Positions 1-6,683 of a DNA stretch of 14,255 nt are shown piece after piece. This stretch comes from DASWRT01 sp036403035 (GTDB taxonomy: Bacteria; Pseudomonadota; Alphaproteobacteria; ATCC43930; CGMCC-115725). Position 1 is the first letter of the stretch; each line of letters begins with the position of its first letter. The stretch covers positions 1-14,255 of the forward strand of contig DASWRT010000180.1 in assembly GCA_036403035.1 (NCBI GenBank), written 5' to 3'. A model generated the notes under the pieces. That model saw only the letters and a program-made list of their open reading frames with translations. It was not told the DNA's origin and made no database searches. Position numbers and translations under genes: made by a program.

Positions 1-130
1 GCGGATCGGGACGGACGACCGACTGTATGATTCACGATGAGAAAGAGCGGAGCGGCGAGCCGCCGCCCGCGATCTTATGTCCAATACGGGTGAGGGACAA
101 GACGTCGCCTCGCGCGCCCGCGTCACCGAC

Positions 131-350
131 AACTCCCTCTCCCCTTGCGGGCTACGACATTCACACATCTCTCTCCGGCTCTCGACAAGCTGCACGGCAG
201 AGAACCCAGAGAACCGCAGAAACCCTCGATTCTCGGTGCCAAGGTTGAGCATCCCGCTGCGAAAGGGGCGTCGAGATAACGGATTGAAAAGAAAGTACTT
301 CTGGTGATGTGTGAATCTGATAGCCCCTTGCGGGGAGGGTCGGGGTGGGG
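131..350. repeat. Inverted pair of a GC-rich intergenic repeat
   Basis: ATTCACACATC at 159-169 is the exact reverse complement of GATGTGTGAAT at 306-316. The similarity continues outward: reading the left copy on the minus strand gives a GTAGCCC block followed by a G-rich AGGGGAGAGGG tract, and the right copy on the plus strand gives GATAGCCCC, then GCGGGGAGGG and a GGGGTGGGG tract. The two arms are therefore diverged copies of one element about 40 nt long, in opposite orientation, about 135 nt apart. From general familiarity with alphaproteobacterial genomes, G-rich blocks of this kind recur between genes. No coding capacity lies between the arms, so this is a small repeat pair rather than an insertion sequence. 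Confidence 0.55.
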
Positions 351-362
351 GGACTCCACAGC

Positions 363-395
363 AAAACTATCGCCGTCCGGCGGCGCGACCGCCGG
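363..395 (-). terminator. Possible terminator after the LivK-type gene
   Basis: CCGGCGG (377-383) and CCGCCGG (389-395) form a perfect 7-bp stem around a 5-nt loop, starting four bases past the stop of the minus-strand binding-protein gene. In that direction a run of four T (complement of 363-366) follows, but about 10 nt after the stem instead of directly. It is a plausible, weak intrinsic terminator or 3' stabilising hairpin. Confidence 0.4.
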
Positions 396-398
396 CCG

Positions 399-1640
399 TC
401 AGGGCCAGATCACCTTGGGGTTGACGCCGACCTTGTACGAATCGAGGCTCCCGTCGACGAATTCGAGGATGTGGAACTTCGCCTGACCGCAATCGCCGGT
501 CGGCGAGCAGGTGAGCGTCCCGGTCACGCCCTCGTAGTCCTTGGTCGCGTAGAGCGCGTCGCGCAACGCCTTGCGGCCGACATAGAGCGAGCCGTCGTCG
601 CCCTTGACCGCAACCTTCTTCAGCGCGGCGAGCAGCACGCCGCCGGCGTCGTAGCCTTGCGGATGGAAGGCGGCGAGCGGGTCCTCGCCGTACTTCGCCT
701 TGTACTTCTCCAGCAGAGCGACATAGCGTGGGCCGAGGGCCTGCGGGCTCGTGTCGGTGCCGGCGATCGTGTAGCCGACCGCGGCGTCGCCCGCCGCCTC
801 CAGGAAGTTCGGGCTGAGCACCGCGTCGGTGCCGAGCAGCGTGGTCTTCTGGAGGCCGGGCACCTCCTTCGCCTGCCGCACCAGGAACGCGGCGGCGTTG
901 ACGAAGACCGGCATGAAGATCACCTGCGGCTGCGCCGTCGCGACGCGCGTCAGGACCGGGCGCATGTCCGAATCGGTCGGCGCAACCGCCTCGCGGGCGA
1001 CGACCTGCCCGCCGAGCATGGTGAATTGCTCCTCGAAGGCGCGCACCACCTGCTCAGGATAGGGCGTGCCGTCGTGGATCGTCGCGACCTTGTCGGCCTT
1101 AAGCACCTCGCGCACGTACTTGGCGACGACCGGCGCCGCGGCGTTGTCGGAATGCACGGTGCGGAGGAAGCCCTCGAAACCGGGGCCGCGGTTGGGCGCC
1201 GTCAGCGTCGGCGCCGTGGCGCTGGTGCCGATGCTCGGGATGCCGGACTGCCACAGAATCGGCGCGCCGCCCCTGGCCTCGCTGGAGCAGGCCGGGCCGA
1301 TCACCGCGAGCACCTGCGGGTTCGTCGCCAGCTTCGCCGCGGCGGTCTGTCCGCCTTCGACGCTGCACTGGCTGTCCTCCGCCTCAAGGCGGATCGGATG
1401 TCCGTCGAAAGTCCCCTTCGCATCCTGGATCGCCAGCTCGACGCCGCGCTTCTGGTCGAGCCCGAGGGCCCCGTCCGGCCCGTTGAGCGGCCAATAGCCG
1501 CCGACGACGACTGGTTGTCCCTTGGCGATCTTGACGACTCCGATCGGATCCGTCACCGGACCGACGGTTTCGGCAGCCGCGAAGGAACTGACGGCAACCG
1601 CCGCCGCAAATGCCGCATGCGCGGCAAACACCCTGACCAT
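399..1640 (-). CDS. Branched-chain amino-acid type ABC transporter substrate-binding protein (LivK-like)
   Basis: 413 aa. It is a periplasmic type I binding protein that would deliver a branched-chain amino acid or related small molecule to a Liv-type ABC transporter. Residues 1-23 form a signal peptide (Ala-rich hydrophobic core, likely cut after FAAA). The mature part shows the family pattern: an opening VVVGGYWPLNG segment, GVELAIQDA, then DSQCSVEGGQTAA, VIGPACSSEA and a GYDAGGVLLAALK segment near the C terminus. The two cysteines in the first lobe are typical of the family; a second pair (TCSPTGDC) lies near the end. Length is normal. Only a weak G-rich ribosome site precedes the ATG. No permease or ATPase gene flanks it, so it is an orphan here; the real ligand cannot be read from sequence. 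Confidence 0.9.
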   Translation of the reverse strand: MVRVFAAHAAFAAAVAVSSFAAAETVGPVTDPIGVVKIAKGQPVVVGGYWPLNGPDGALGLDQKRGVELAIQDAKGTFDGHPIRLEAEDSQCSVEGGQTAAAKLATNPQVLAVIGPACSSEARGGAPILWQSGIPSIGTSATAPTLTAPNRGPGFEGFLRTVHSDNAAAPVVAKYVREVLKADKVATIHDGTPYPEQVVRAFEEQFTMLGGQVVAREAVAPTDSDMRPVLTRVATAQPQVIFMPVFVNAAAFLVRQAKEVPGLQKTTLLGTDAVLSPNFLEAAGDAAVGYTIAGTDTSPQALGPRYVALLEKYKAKYGEDPLAAFHPQGYDAGGVLLAALKKVAVKGDDGSLYVGRKALRDALYATKDYEGVTGTLTCSPTGDCGQAKFHILEFVDGSLDSYKVGVNPKVIWP

Positions 1641-1938
1641 CCCGTCCCCGTTCCGTACGTTATGCCCTGAATCAGGCGATTATTTTCGAGCCGCCGGACA
1701 CCGGTGAGCCGGTAGAACGGCAGCCGCTCGGCAATATGCCACAGACTATAATCCGATCGGTACTATCAAACGAAAGGTCCGACGCAGGCGCTGAGCATTC
1801 AGGGTGAAGCGGTGCGCGCGGTCCAATCCAGTTCTCGTACCGGCGGGTCCGGTTGCGATATAGGAGACGGCCGCGGCGGCTCCCCGGCGGAGCCGGGCGG
1901 CGGCGGCGGCGGCAGCCGGCACGGCGCAGGAGAAGTGG
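1641..1938. other. Divergent intergenic region between binding-protein and HerA-like genes
   Basis: 298 nt shared by two diverging genes, so it should hold promoters for both. On the plus strand there is a perfect TATAAT at 1747-1752, but no good -35 hexamer lies 16-18 nt upstream of it, so the promoter call is weak. A GGC-repeat tract at about 1895-1912 (six GGC units) is a low-complexity run and not an element I can name. No palindromic operator stood out. Confidence 0.4.
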
Positions 1939-1941
1939 GTG
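1928..1941 (+). promoter_or_regulatory. Ribosome binding site that sets a GTG start
   Basis: AGGAG at 1928-1932 lies six bases before GTG at 1939-1941. This is the best-placed start for the HerA-like gene; the first ATG (1957) has no comparable site and would only remove six residues. Confidence 0.7.
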
Positions 1942-3540
1942 AAGCTCGGTATCGATATGGGATCGACCCCGGCGGGAGAACCGGCGACGCTCGATCTCGA
2001 AGAGCTGCTCGCGACCCGGCTCCTGGTGCAGGGCAATTCGGGGTCCGGCAAGTCGCACCTGCTGCGCCGCCTGCTGGAGCAGAGCGCACCGTGGGTGCAG
2101 CAGGCGGTGGTCGACCCGGAAGGCGACTTCGTCACCCTCGCCGACAAGTTCGGCCACGTCGTGGTCGACGCGTCGGCGCATACCGAGCCCGCGCTGCAGC
2201 GAATCGCCAGCCGCGTCCGCCAGCACCGCGTCTCGGTCGTGCTCAACCTGGAGGGGCTCGACACCGAGATGCAGATGCGCCACGCCGCCGCGTTCCTCGG
2301 CGGCATGTTCGAGGCCGAGCGCGATCTGTGGTACCCGATGCTGGTGGTCGTCGACGAGGCGCAACTCTTCGCGCCGGCGGCGGCCGGCGAGGTCTCGGAC
2401 GAGGCGCGCAAGGCATCGCTCGGCGCGATGACCAACCTGATGTGCCGCGGCCGGAAGCGCGGCCTTGCCGGCGTCATCGCGACGCAGCGCCTCGCCAAGC
2501 TCGCCAAGAACGTCGCCGCCGAGGCGTCCAACTTCCTGATGGGGCGCACCTTCCTCGACATCGACATGGCGCGCGCGTCCGACCTGCTCGGCATGGAGCG
2601 GCGGCAGGCGGAGATGTTCCGGGACCTGGAGCGCGGCCATTTCGTGGCGCTCGGACCGGCGCTTTCGCGCCGCCCGCTGCCGGTCAGGATCGGTACGGTG
2701 GAGACCCTGCCGCGGGCCAGCAGCCCGAAGCTGGTGCCCCTGCCGGAGACGCCGCCCGCCAACGCCCGCGAGCTGATCCTGAAGCCGGGCGAGCCGGAAC
2801 CGCGGACATCGTCGGCGCTGCCGCCGCCACGACCGCGCCCACCGGCCCCGCCGCCCGCGCCGACGACGGACATGGTGCTGCAACAGCTCGCGCGCTCGCG
2901 TCCGGCGCCGCTCCCGCCGCCGCCCGGAAGCAGCGGTGCATCGGTATCGGGCGGAGGAAATGCCGGCGGCGCGGCAATGTCGGCGACGGCAGCCGAGGCC
3001 GCCCCGGTCGTCGACGGAATCCTGCGCCAGATCCTGGCCGATCCTGAAGCCGCGTTCCGGCCGGTCGCCGTCCTCTACCAGGACTTCCTCGTCCGCTGCC
3101 GGATCCACCGGATCCGCGGCGAGGCGATGGATCTGCCGTCCTTCCGGCGGAAGCTGTCGGTGCAGCGGGCGGGGATCGATCCGGCATCGGCCGACAGCCC
3201 GGAATGGCAGGAGGCGGTCGCCACGTCCGGCGGCTTGCCCGAGGACATGCAGGGCGTGTTCCTGATCCTGGCGCGGGCCGCCCTCGAACGGTCACCGTGC
3301 CCGTCCGACGCCGAGATCGCCCGCGCCTGCGGCAGCCACTCGCCGCGGCGGGCACGGAGCCTGCTGAGCTACATGGAACAGCGCGGCTTCATCGTCTGCC
3401 GCGACGACCTCGGCGGGAACGGCCGCATCGTCGCCCTGCCCGGCCTCGGGTGGGAATCGGCGCCGGGCGATCCCCAGGCCGTGCCTGAGACGCCGCGCGC
3501 ACCCTCGGACGGGAGCGGCGACGTCTTCGCACCGGATTGA
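1939..3540 (+). CDS. HerA-like ATP-binding protein with C-terminal winged-helix-like domains
   Basis: 533 aa, GTG start. Residues 25-265 are a HerA/FtsK-type (DUF87) P-loop domain: Walker A GNSGSGKS at 32-39, the VVDPEGDF segment at 57-64 typical of HerA-like ATPases, Walker B MLVVVDEAQ at 134-142, and a sensor-like VIATQRL after a CRGRKRG loop. A proline-rich, probably disordered linker spans about 290-332. The C-terminal part carries a region at about 358-412 (LYQDFLVRC to FRRKLS) that reads like the small winged helix at the end of D5/P4-type helicases. A second helix-turn-helix-like stretch lies at about 449-505 (SDAEIARACG, then ARSLLSYMEQRGFI and a basic/hydrophobic wing). Known HerA pumps DNA with the nuclease NurA; no NurA gene is visible. 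The protein is soluble, with no signal peptide. Substrate (DNA or protein) and role are unknown; DNA translocase is an inference from the fold. Confidence 0.85.
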   Translation: MKLGIDMGSTPAGEPATLDLEELLATRLLVQGNSGSGKSHLLRRLLEQSAPWVQQAVVDPEGDFVTLADKFGHVVVDASAHTEPALQRIASRVRQHRVSVVLNLEGLDTEMQMRHAAAFLGGMFEAERDLWYPMLVVVDEAQLFAPAAAGEVSDEARKASLGAMTNLMCRGRKRGLAGVIATQRLAKLAKNVAAEASNFLMGRTFLDIDMARASDLLGMERRQAEMFRDLERGHFVALGPALSRRPLPVRIGTVETLPRASSPKLVPLPETPPANARELILKPGEPEPRTSSALPPPRPRPPAPPPAPTTDMVLQQLARSRPAPLPPPPGSSGASVSGGGNAGGAAMSATAAEAAPVVDGILRQILADPEAAFRPVAVLYQDFLVRCRIHRIRGEAMDLPSFRRKLSVQRAGIDPASADSPEWQEAVATSGGLPEDMQGVFLILARAALERSPCPSDAEIARACGSHSPRRARSLLSYMEQRGFIVCRDDLGGNGRIVALPGLGWESAPGDPQAVPETPRAPSDGSGDVFAPD

Positions 3541-3623
3541 CGCCGACAGCCGGACCGACTGCGGAAGGAGCGACAGGAACCTGATGAGGGGATCGGGGCG
3601 GTCGCCGGGATAGCGGGATGAGA

Positions 3624-3650
3624 GAAAAACCGCTTCGTCGCGGAGAAGCG
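3624..3650 (-). terminator. Rho-independent terminator after the small minus-strand gene
   Basis: Read on the minus strand: CGCTTC (complement of 3645-3650), an 8-nt loop, GAAGCG (complement of 3631-3636), one G, then five T (complement of 3625-3629). The stem is short but perfect and the T run follows almost directly, the usual intrinsic terminator form. It lies about 100 nt past the stop of the 65-aa gene. Confidence 0.5.
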
Positions 3651-3704
3651 CTGAGGATGATTATGCGCGCCTGCGGCGCGCGACATAAACCTTTCGCGCT
3701 TCTC
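3643..3704. repeat. Nested palindrome (hairpin within a hairpin)
   Basis: The outer arms GAGAAGCGC (3643-3651) and GCGCTTCTC (3696-3704) are perfect 9-bp reverse complements. Inside, GCGCGCC (3665-3671) and GGCGCGC (3675-3681) form a 7-bp stem with a TGC loop. TTATG (3661-3665) and CATAA (3684-3688) can extend this stem with a small bulge. The outer arm at 3643-3651 contains the same bases used by the adjoining terminator stem, so the two folds exclude each other. Confidence 0.6.
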
Positions 3705-3749
3705 TACGCCTCGCCGCGTCCTCCGCGGTGAACCCACTCCTTGGGGTGT

Positions 3750-3947
3750 TCAGGCCGGCTCGACCATGACGCGCGGGTCGGACCCGAGGATCCTGACGGC
3801 GGCCTGCCTCGCCTCCTCGCGGGACAGCGACGGCTTGCGGTCGAGGATCACCTGGACCGCGCGCTCCATGGCGATCCGCGCATCGCGCGGCGACTTGGCG
3901 GCGCGCGCGTAGGCTGATCGGACGAGGGCGTAGAGATCGTCAGGCAT
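3750..3947 (-). CDS. Small hypothetical protein
   Basis: 65 aa, mostly helical and charged, with no signal peptide, membrane segment or cysteine. I do not recognise a family. The ATG at 3947 was chosen because the residues after it (MPDDLYALVRSAYARAA, then ERAVQVILDRKP and SREEARQAAVRILG) read like a compact helical protein. The upstream in-frame extension, which would begin near 4088, is Arg/Ala-rich and looks like out-of-frame translation. There is no strong ribosome site before 3947, which lowers confidence. The gene faces away from cstA and ends in the structured region next to the HerA-like gene. The SREEARQAAVRILGSDP ending suggests a small helix-turn-helix-like or adaptor fold, but this is only an impression. 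Confidence 0.55.
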   Translation of the reverse strand: MPDDLYALVRSAYARAAKSPRDARIAMERAVQVILDRKPSLSREEARQAAVRILGSDPRVMVEPA

Positions 3948-4133
3948 GGTTCGGCACGCTCGGTAATTTGCAGCGGGGCCATCAACGGCGGATAGGAACC
4001 AGAGTTCCCGACGGGCGACCGCGGCGCGATGCAAAGTGGATGCGGCCACGGCGACGTCCGGCAGCCGACGGACGGGCCGGCCATGCACAATTTCGACGGC
4101 GATGGCTCAGAACGGCCGGAGGGTGTTTACTTC

Positions 4134-4146
4134 TGTGAAGATCACA
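4134..4146. promoter_or_regulatory. TGTGA-N3-TCACA palindrome upstream of cstA
   Basis: TGTGA (4134-4138), AGA, TCACA (4142-4146) form a perfect 5-bp inverted repeat, and the flanks CTTC and AGAAG extend it with one extra base. It sits 76 nt before the cstA ATG in an otherwise non-coding leader. The arms match those of a Crp site, but Crp needs six bases between them. A 3-nt spacer is instead usual for FadR-subfamily GntR regulators (PdhR and LldR bind sites of this geometry and respond to pyruvate or lactate). A regulator site is an inference; the repeat is seen directly. Confidence 0.4.
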
Positions 4147-4222
4147 AGAAGACCGCCGCCGCCGGGCAGTCGCCGCGCGCGCATCCTGTCCCGGCGTCGG
4201 CAGCGCCAGGAGGACGCTGCCC

Positions 4223-6277
4223 ATGAGCATTGCTATGGAGAGGATCGGCTGGTTCGTGCTCGCCCTGCTGGGTGCGGCCGCCTTCGCCGTCATCGCGCTG
4301 ACGCGCGGCGAAACGATCAACGCCGTGTGGCTGGTCGTCGCCGCCGTCTGCACGTACCTGATCGCTTATCGGTTCTACAGCCTCTACATCGCGCAGCGCG
4401 TGCTGCGGCTCGACCCGACGCGGCCGACGCCGGCAATGCGGCACAATGACGGCCTCGACTACGTGCCGACCGACAAGTACGTGCTGTTCGGCCACCATTT
4501 CGCGGCGATCGCCGGGGCCGGGCCGCTCGTCGGCCCCGTGCTCGCGGCGCAGATGGGATACCTTCCCGGCACGCTCTGGATCCTGGTCGGCGTCGTCTTC
4601 GCCGGTGCGGTCCAGGACTTCGTCGTCCTCTTCGCCTCGATGCGGCGCGATGCGCGGTCGCTCGGCGACATGATCCGGTCCGAGATGGGACCGGTGGCCG
4701 GCGCCATAGCGCTCGTCGGCGTGCTGATGATCATGGTCATCCTGCTCGCCGTGCTGGCGCTCGTCGTCGTCAAGGCGCTCGCCGACAGCCCGTGGGGTAC
4801 GTTCACGGTGTTCGCGACGATCCCGATCGCGATCCTGATGGGACTGTACAGCCGGTACATCAGACCGGGACGCATCGGCGAGATGTCGCTGATCGGCTTC
4901 GTGCTGCTGATGGCGTCGATCATCTATGGCCAGACCGTGAGCGAGAGCCCCGCGCTCGCGCCGCTCTTCACCTATCGCGGCGAGACGCTCGCGCTGATCC
5001 TGATCGCCTACGGCTTCATCGCCTCGGTGCTGCCGGTCTGGCTGCTGCTGGCGCCGCGCGACTATCTGTCGACCTTCCTCAAGATCGGGACGATCTGCGC
5101 CCTCGCCCTCGGGATCCTGTTCGTGCGGCCCGAACTGCACATGCCGGGCGTGACCAAGTTCATCGACGGAACGGGGCCGGTCTTTTCCGGCAACCTCTTC
5201 CCGTTCCTCTTCATCACGATCGCGTGCGGCTCGGTGTCGGGCTTCCACGCGCTGATCGCGTCGGGCACGACCCCGAAGATGCTGGAGACGGAGCCGCAGG
5301 CCCGCCTCATCGGCTACGGGGCGATGCTGACGGAGTCGTTCGTCGCGATCATGGCGCTGATCGCGGCCTGCGTGATCGATCCGGGCGTGTATTTCAGCAT
5401 GAACAGCCCGGCCGGCCTCATCGGCACGACACCTGATCAGGCAGCGCAGGTGATCTCCGGCTGGGGCTTCGCCGTGACCCCCGACATGCTGACGCAGATC
5501 GCGCAGGACGTGGGAGAGCACTCGATCCTGTCGCGGGCCGGCGGCGCGCCGACGCTCGCGGTCGGCATGGCGCACATCCTGTCGGGCGCGATCGGCGGCA
5601 AGGCGCTGATGGCCTTCTGGTATCATTTCGCGATCCTGTTCGAAGCGCTGTTCATCCTCACGACCGTCGATGCCGGCACGCGGGTCTGCCGCTTCATGAT
5701 CCAGGACCTGATCGGCGCGGCGGTCCCGGCGTTCCGGCAGACGCAGGCCTGGGGACCGGCGATTACCGCGACCGCCCTATCGGTCGCGGCGTGGGGCTAC
5801 TTCCTCTATACCGGCGTCACCGATCCGCTGGGCGGGATCAATACGTTGTGGCCGCTCTTCGGCATCTCCAACCAGATGCTCGCGGCGATCGCGCTGACCC
5901 TCTGCACCGTCGTGCTGTTCAAGATGAAGCGCGAGCGGTACGCCTGGGTGACGATCCTGCCGGCAATCTGGCTGCTGATCTGCACCCTCACCGCGGGCTG
6001 GCAGAAGCTGTTCGACCCGAACCCGGCGATCGGCTTTCTCGCCCACGCGCGGAAGTTCGGCGACGCGATGGCCGCCGGTCAGGTCCTCGCGCCGGCCAAA
6101 TCGCTCGACCAGATGCATCAGGTCGTGCTCAACGACTATGTCGACGCGGCGCTCTGCGGCTTCTTCGTCCTGGTGGTGATCGCGATGGCGGTTTACGGCG
6201 TCATCTGGTGCGTCCGCGCCCTGGCGGCGCCGCGCGCGACGGCGCAGGAGGTCGGGCTTGCCGCCGCGGCCGAGTAG
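4223..6277 (+). CDS. cstA: Carbon starvation protein A family transporter
   Basis: 684 aa, close to the roughly 700 aa of E. coli CstA. It is an inner-membrane carrier with about 16-18 hydrophobic segments spread over the whole length. In E. coli, CstA and its relative BtsT import pyruvate, and CstA is also linked to peptide use during carbon shortage. Family signatures visible are FGHHFAAIAGAGPLVGPVLA near residues 89-108, AGAVQDFVVLFASMRR, the CGSVSGFHALIASGTTPKML segment, GGKALMAFWYHFAILFEALF, the TTVDAGTRVCRFMIQD stretch, and WPLFGISNQMLAAIAL. AGGAGG at 4208-4213, nine bases before the ATG, gives a clear start. A palindrome upstream may be a regulator site. The next gene overlaps its end by 20 nt and encodes its usual small partner, so the two form an operon. 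Confidence 0.97.
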   Translation: MSIAMERIGWFVLALLGAAAFAVIALTRGETINAVWLVVAAVCTYLIAYRFYSLYIAQRVLRLDPTRPTPAMRHNDGLDYVPTDKYVLFGHHFAAIAGAGPLVGPVLAAQMGYLPGTLWILVGVVFAGAVQDFVVLFASMRRDARSLGDMIRSEMGPVAGAIALVGVLMIMVILLAVLALVVVKALADSPWGTFTVFATIPIAILMGLYSRYIRPGRIGEMSLIGFVLLMASIIYGQTVSESPALAPLFTYRGETLALILIAYGFIASVLPVWLLLAPRDYLSTFLKIGTICALALGILFVRPELHMPGVTKFIDGTGPVFSGNLFPFLFITIACGSVSGFHALIASGTTPKMLETEPQARLIGYGAMLTESFVAIMALIAACVIDPGVYFSMNSPAGLIGTTPDQAAQVISGWGFAVTPDMLTQIAQDVGEHSILSRAGGAPTLAVGMAHILSGAIGGKALMAFWYHFAILFEALFILTTVDAGTRVCRFMIQDLIGAAVPAFRQTQAWGPAITATALSVAAWGYFLYTGVTDPLGGINTLWPLFGISNQMLAAIALTLCTVVLFKMKRERYAWVTILPAIWLLICTLTAGWQKLFDPNPAIGFLAHARKFGDAMAAGQVLAPAKSLDQMHQVVLNDYVDAALCGFFVLVVIAMAVYGVIWCVRALAAPRATAQEVGLAAAAE
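6246..6260 (+). promoter_or_regulatory. Ribosome binding site inside cstA that sets a TTG start
   Basis: AGGAGG at 6246-6251 lies six bases before TTG at 6258-6260, within the last codons of cstA. It supports the TTG as the start of the YbdD/YjiX-family gene and implies translational coupling to cstA. Confidence 0.7.
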
Positions 6278-6524
6278 CGGCGGCGGCGGCGCTGCTGGCG
6301 GGGACCGCGACCGGTCCTCGCCCGCAGCCGCCCTCCGGCAGATCGTCAGGCGCCTGCGCGAGACGGCGCGCCTGATGGTCGGCATCCCGGATTACCGGAG
6401 CTATGTCGAGCACCGCGAGGCGGTGCATCCCGGCGAGCCGGTGATGAGCTACGAGGAGTTCTTCCGCGAGCGGCAGGACAGCCGCTACGCCGGCAAGGAC
6501 GGCCGGATCGGCCGCTGCTGCTGA
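6258..6524 (+). CDS. YbdD/YjiX family small protein (CstA partner)
   Basis: 88 aa. The core from about residue 24 matches the YbdD/YjiX (DUF466) family: RRLRETARLMVGIPDYRSYV, then HPGEPVMSYEEFFRERQDSRY and the closing GRCC. These small cytoplasmic proteins are almost always encoded directly after cstA or btsT; in E. coli YbdD is needed for CstA-dependent pyruvate uptake. E. coli YbdD has 65 aa, so this copy carries about 22 extra N-terminal residues, a Gly/Ser/Pro-rich stretch. The TTG start is backed by a strong ribosome site and no better start exists before the conserved core, but translation of the extension is unproven. The gene overlaps cstA by 20 nt. The terminal cysteine pair is conserved in the family; its role is not known to me. 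Confidence 0.92.
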   Translation: MPPRPSSGGGGAAGGDRDRSSPAAALRQIVRRLRETARLMVGIPDYRSYVEHREAVHPGEPVMSYEEFFRERQDSRYAGKDGRIGRCC

Positions 6525-6577
6525 CGGGGTAGCGCGCCCGCATAGGCCGGCCGGATCCGGAACGCCTGCTAACGGCA

Positions 6578-6606
6578 AGCGGCACCCATGCGTGCCGCTC
6601 CCTTTC
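6578..6606 (+). terminator. Possible terminator of the cstA operon
   Basis: AGCGGCAC (6578-6585) and GTGCCGCT (6592-6599) form a perfect 8-bp stem with a 6-nt loop, about 50 nt after the stop of the YbdD/YjiX-family gene. The tail is CCCTTTC, a poor U tract, so termination may be weak or Rho-assisted. The hairpin lies about 85 nt before the start of the next gene on the same strand. Confidence 0.5.
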
Positions 6607-6683
6607 GTCACGGCCTTGCGCCGGACGCGCCGCCGAAGGACACTCCCGCACGCCGAAGGACTAGAACGGCGGACGGAGGAAAC

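Larger units (their letters stand above)
1..398. other. Non-coding region with dispersed-type repeats
   Basis: No gene can be supported here: the open frames are short, overlap one another on both strands and resemble no known protein. The stretch holds a pair of inverted repeat copies (about 131-172 and 303-350), a short tandem motif at 199-224 (AGAGAACC twice, then AGAAACC, spaced 9-10 nt), and a hairpin next to the end of the neighbouring binding-protein gene (377-395). The first 120 bases show no structure I can name. The look is that of an intergenic region that has collected small palindromic repeats, as is common in alphaproteobacteria. Confidence 0.6.
3541..3749. other. Structured intergenic region between convergent genes
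   Basis: 209 nt between the 3' ends of the HerA-like gene and the small minus-strand gene. No gene is supported. It contains at least three hairpins: CGCTTC/GAAGCG (3631-3636 with 3645-3650), a nested palindrome over 3643-3704, and CCGCG/CGCGG (3714-3718 with 3724-3728). The segment at 3705-3731, read on the minus strand, resembles the GCGGAGGACGCGGAG-type dispersed repeats seen between genes in many bacteria. Confidence 0.5.

Noticed and set aside
131..350. Insertion sequence bounded by inverted repeats
   Set aside because: Only about 135 nt lie between the arms, with no transposase frame and no clear target duplication.
345..1670. Long plus-strand open frame (441 codons) opposite the LivK-type gene
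   Set aside because: Arg/Ala/Asp-rich translation without any family pattern; it mirrors a well-supported gene and is a usual high-GC antisense artefact.
1895..1912. GGC triplet tract as a functional repeat
   Set aside because: Short low-complexity run in a GC-rich region; nothing ties it to a function.
1672..3108. Minus-strand open frames (478 and 375 codons) and a plus-strand one (1812-3047) over the HerA-like gene
   Set aside because: Only the frame starting at 1939 holds Walker motifs and a ribosome site; the others are low-complexity shadows.
4134..4146. Crp binding site upstream of cstA
   Set aside because: The half-sites match, but only three bases separate them; Crp and Fnr-type sites need a longer spacer. 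Kept only as an unassigned palindrome.
4142..5626. Long minus-strand open frame (494 codons) opposite cstA
   Set aside because: Composition dominated by Arg, Asp, His and Glu, as expected for the complement of a hydrophobic membrane protein; no motifs.
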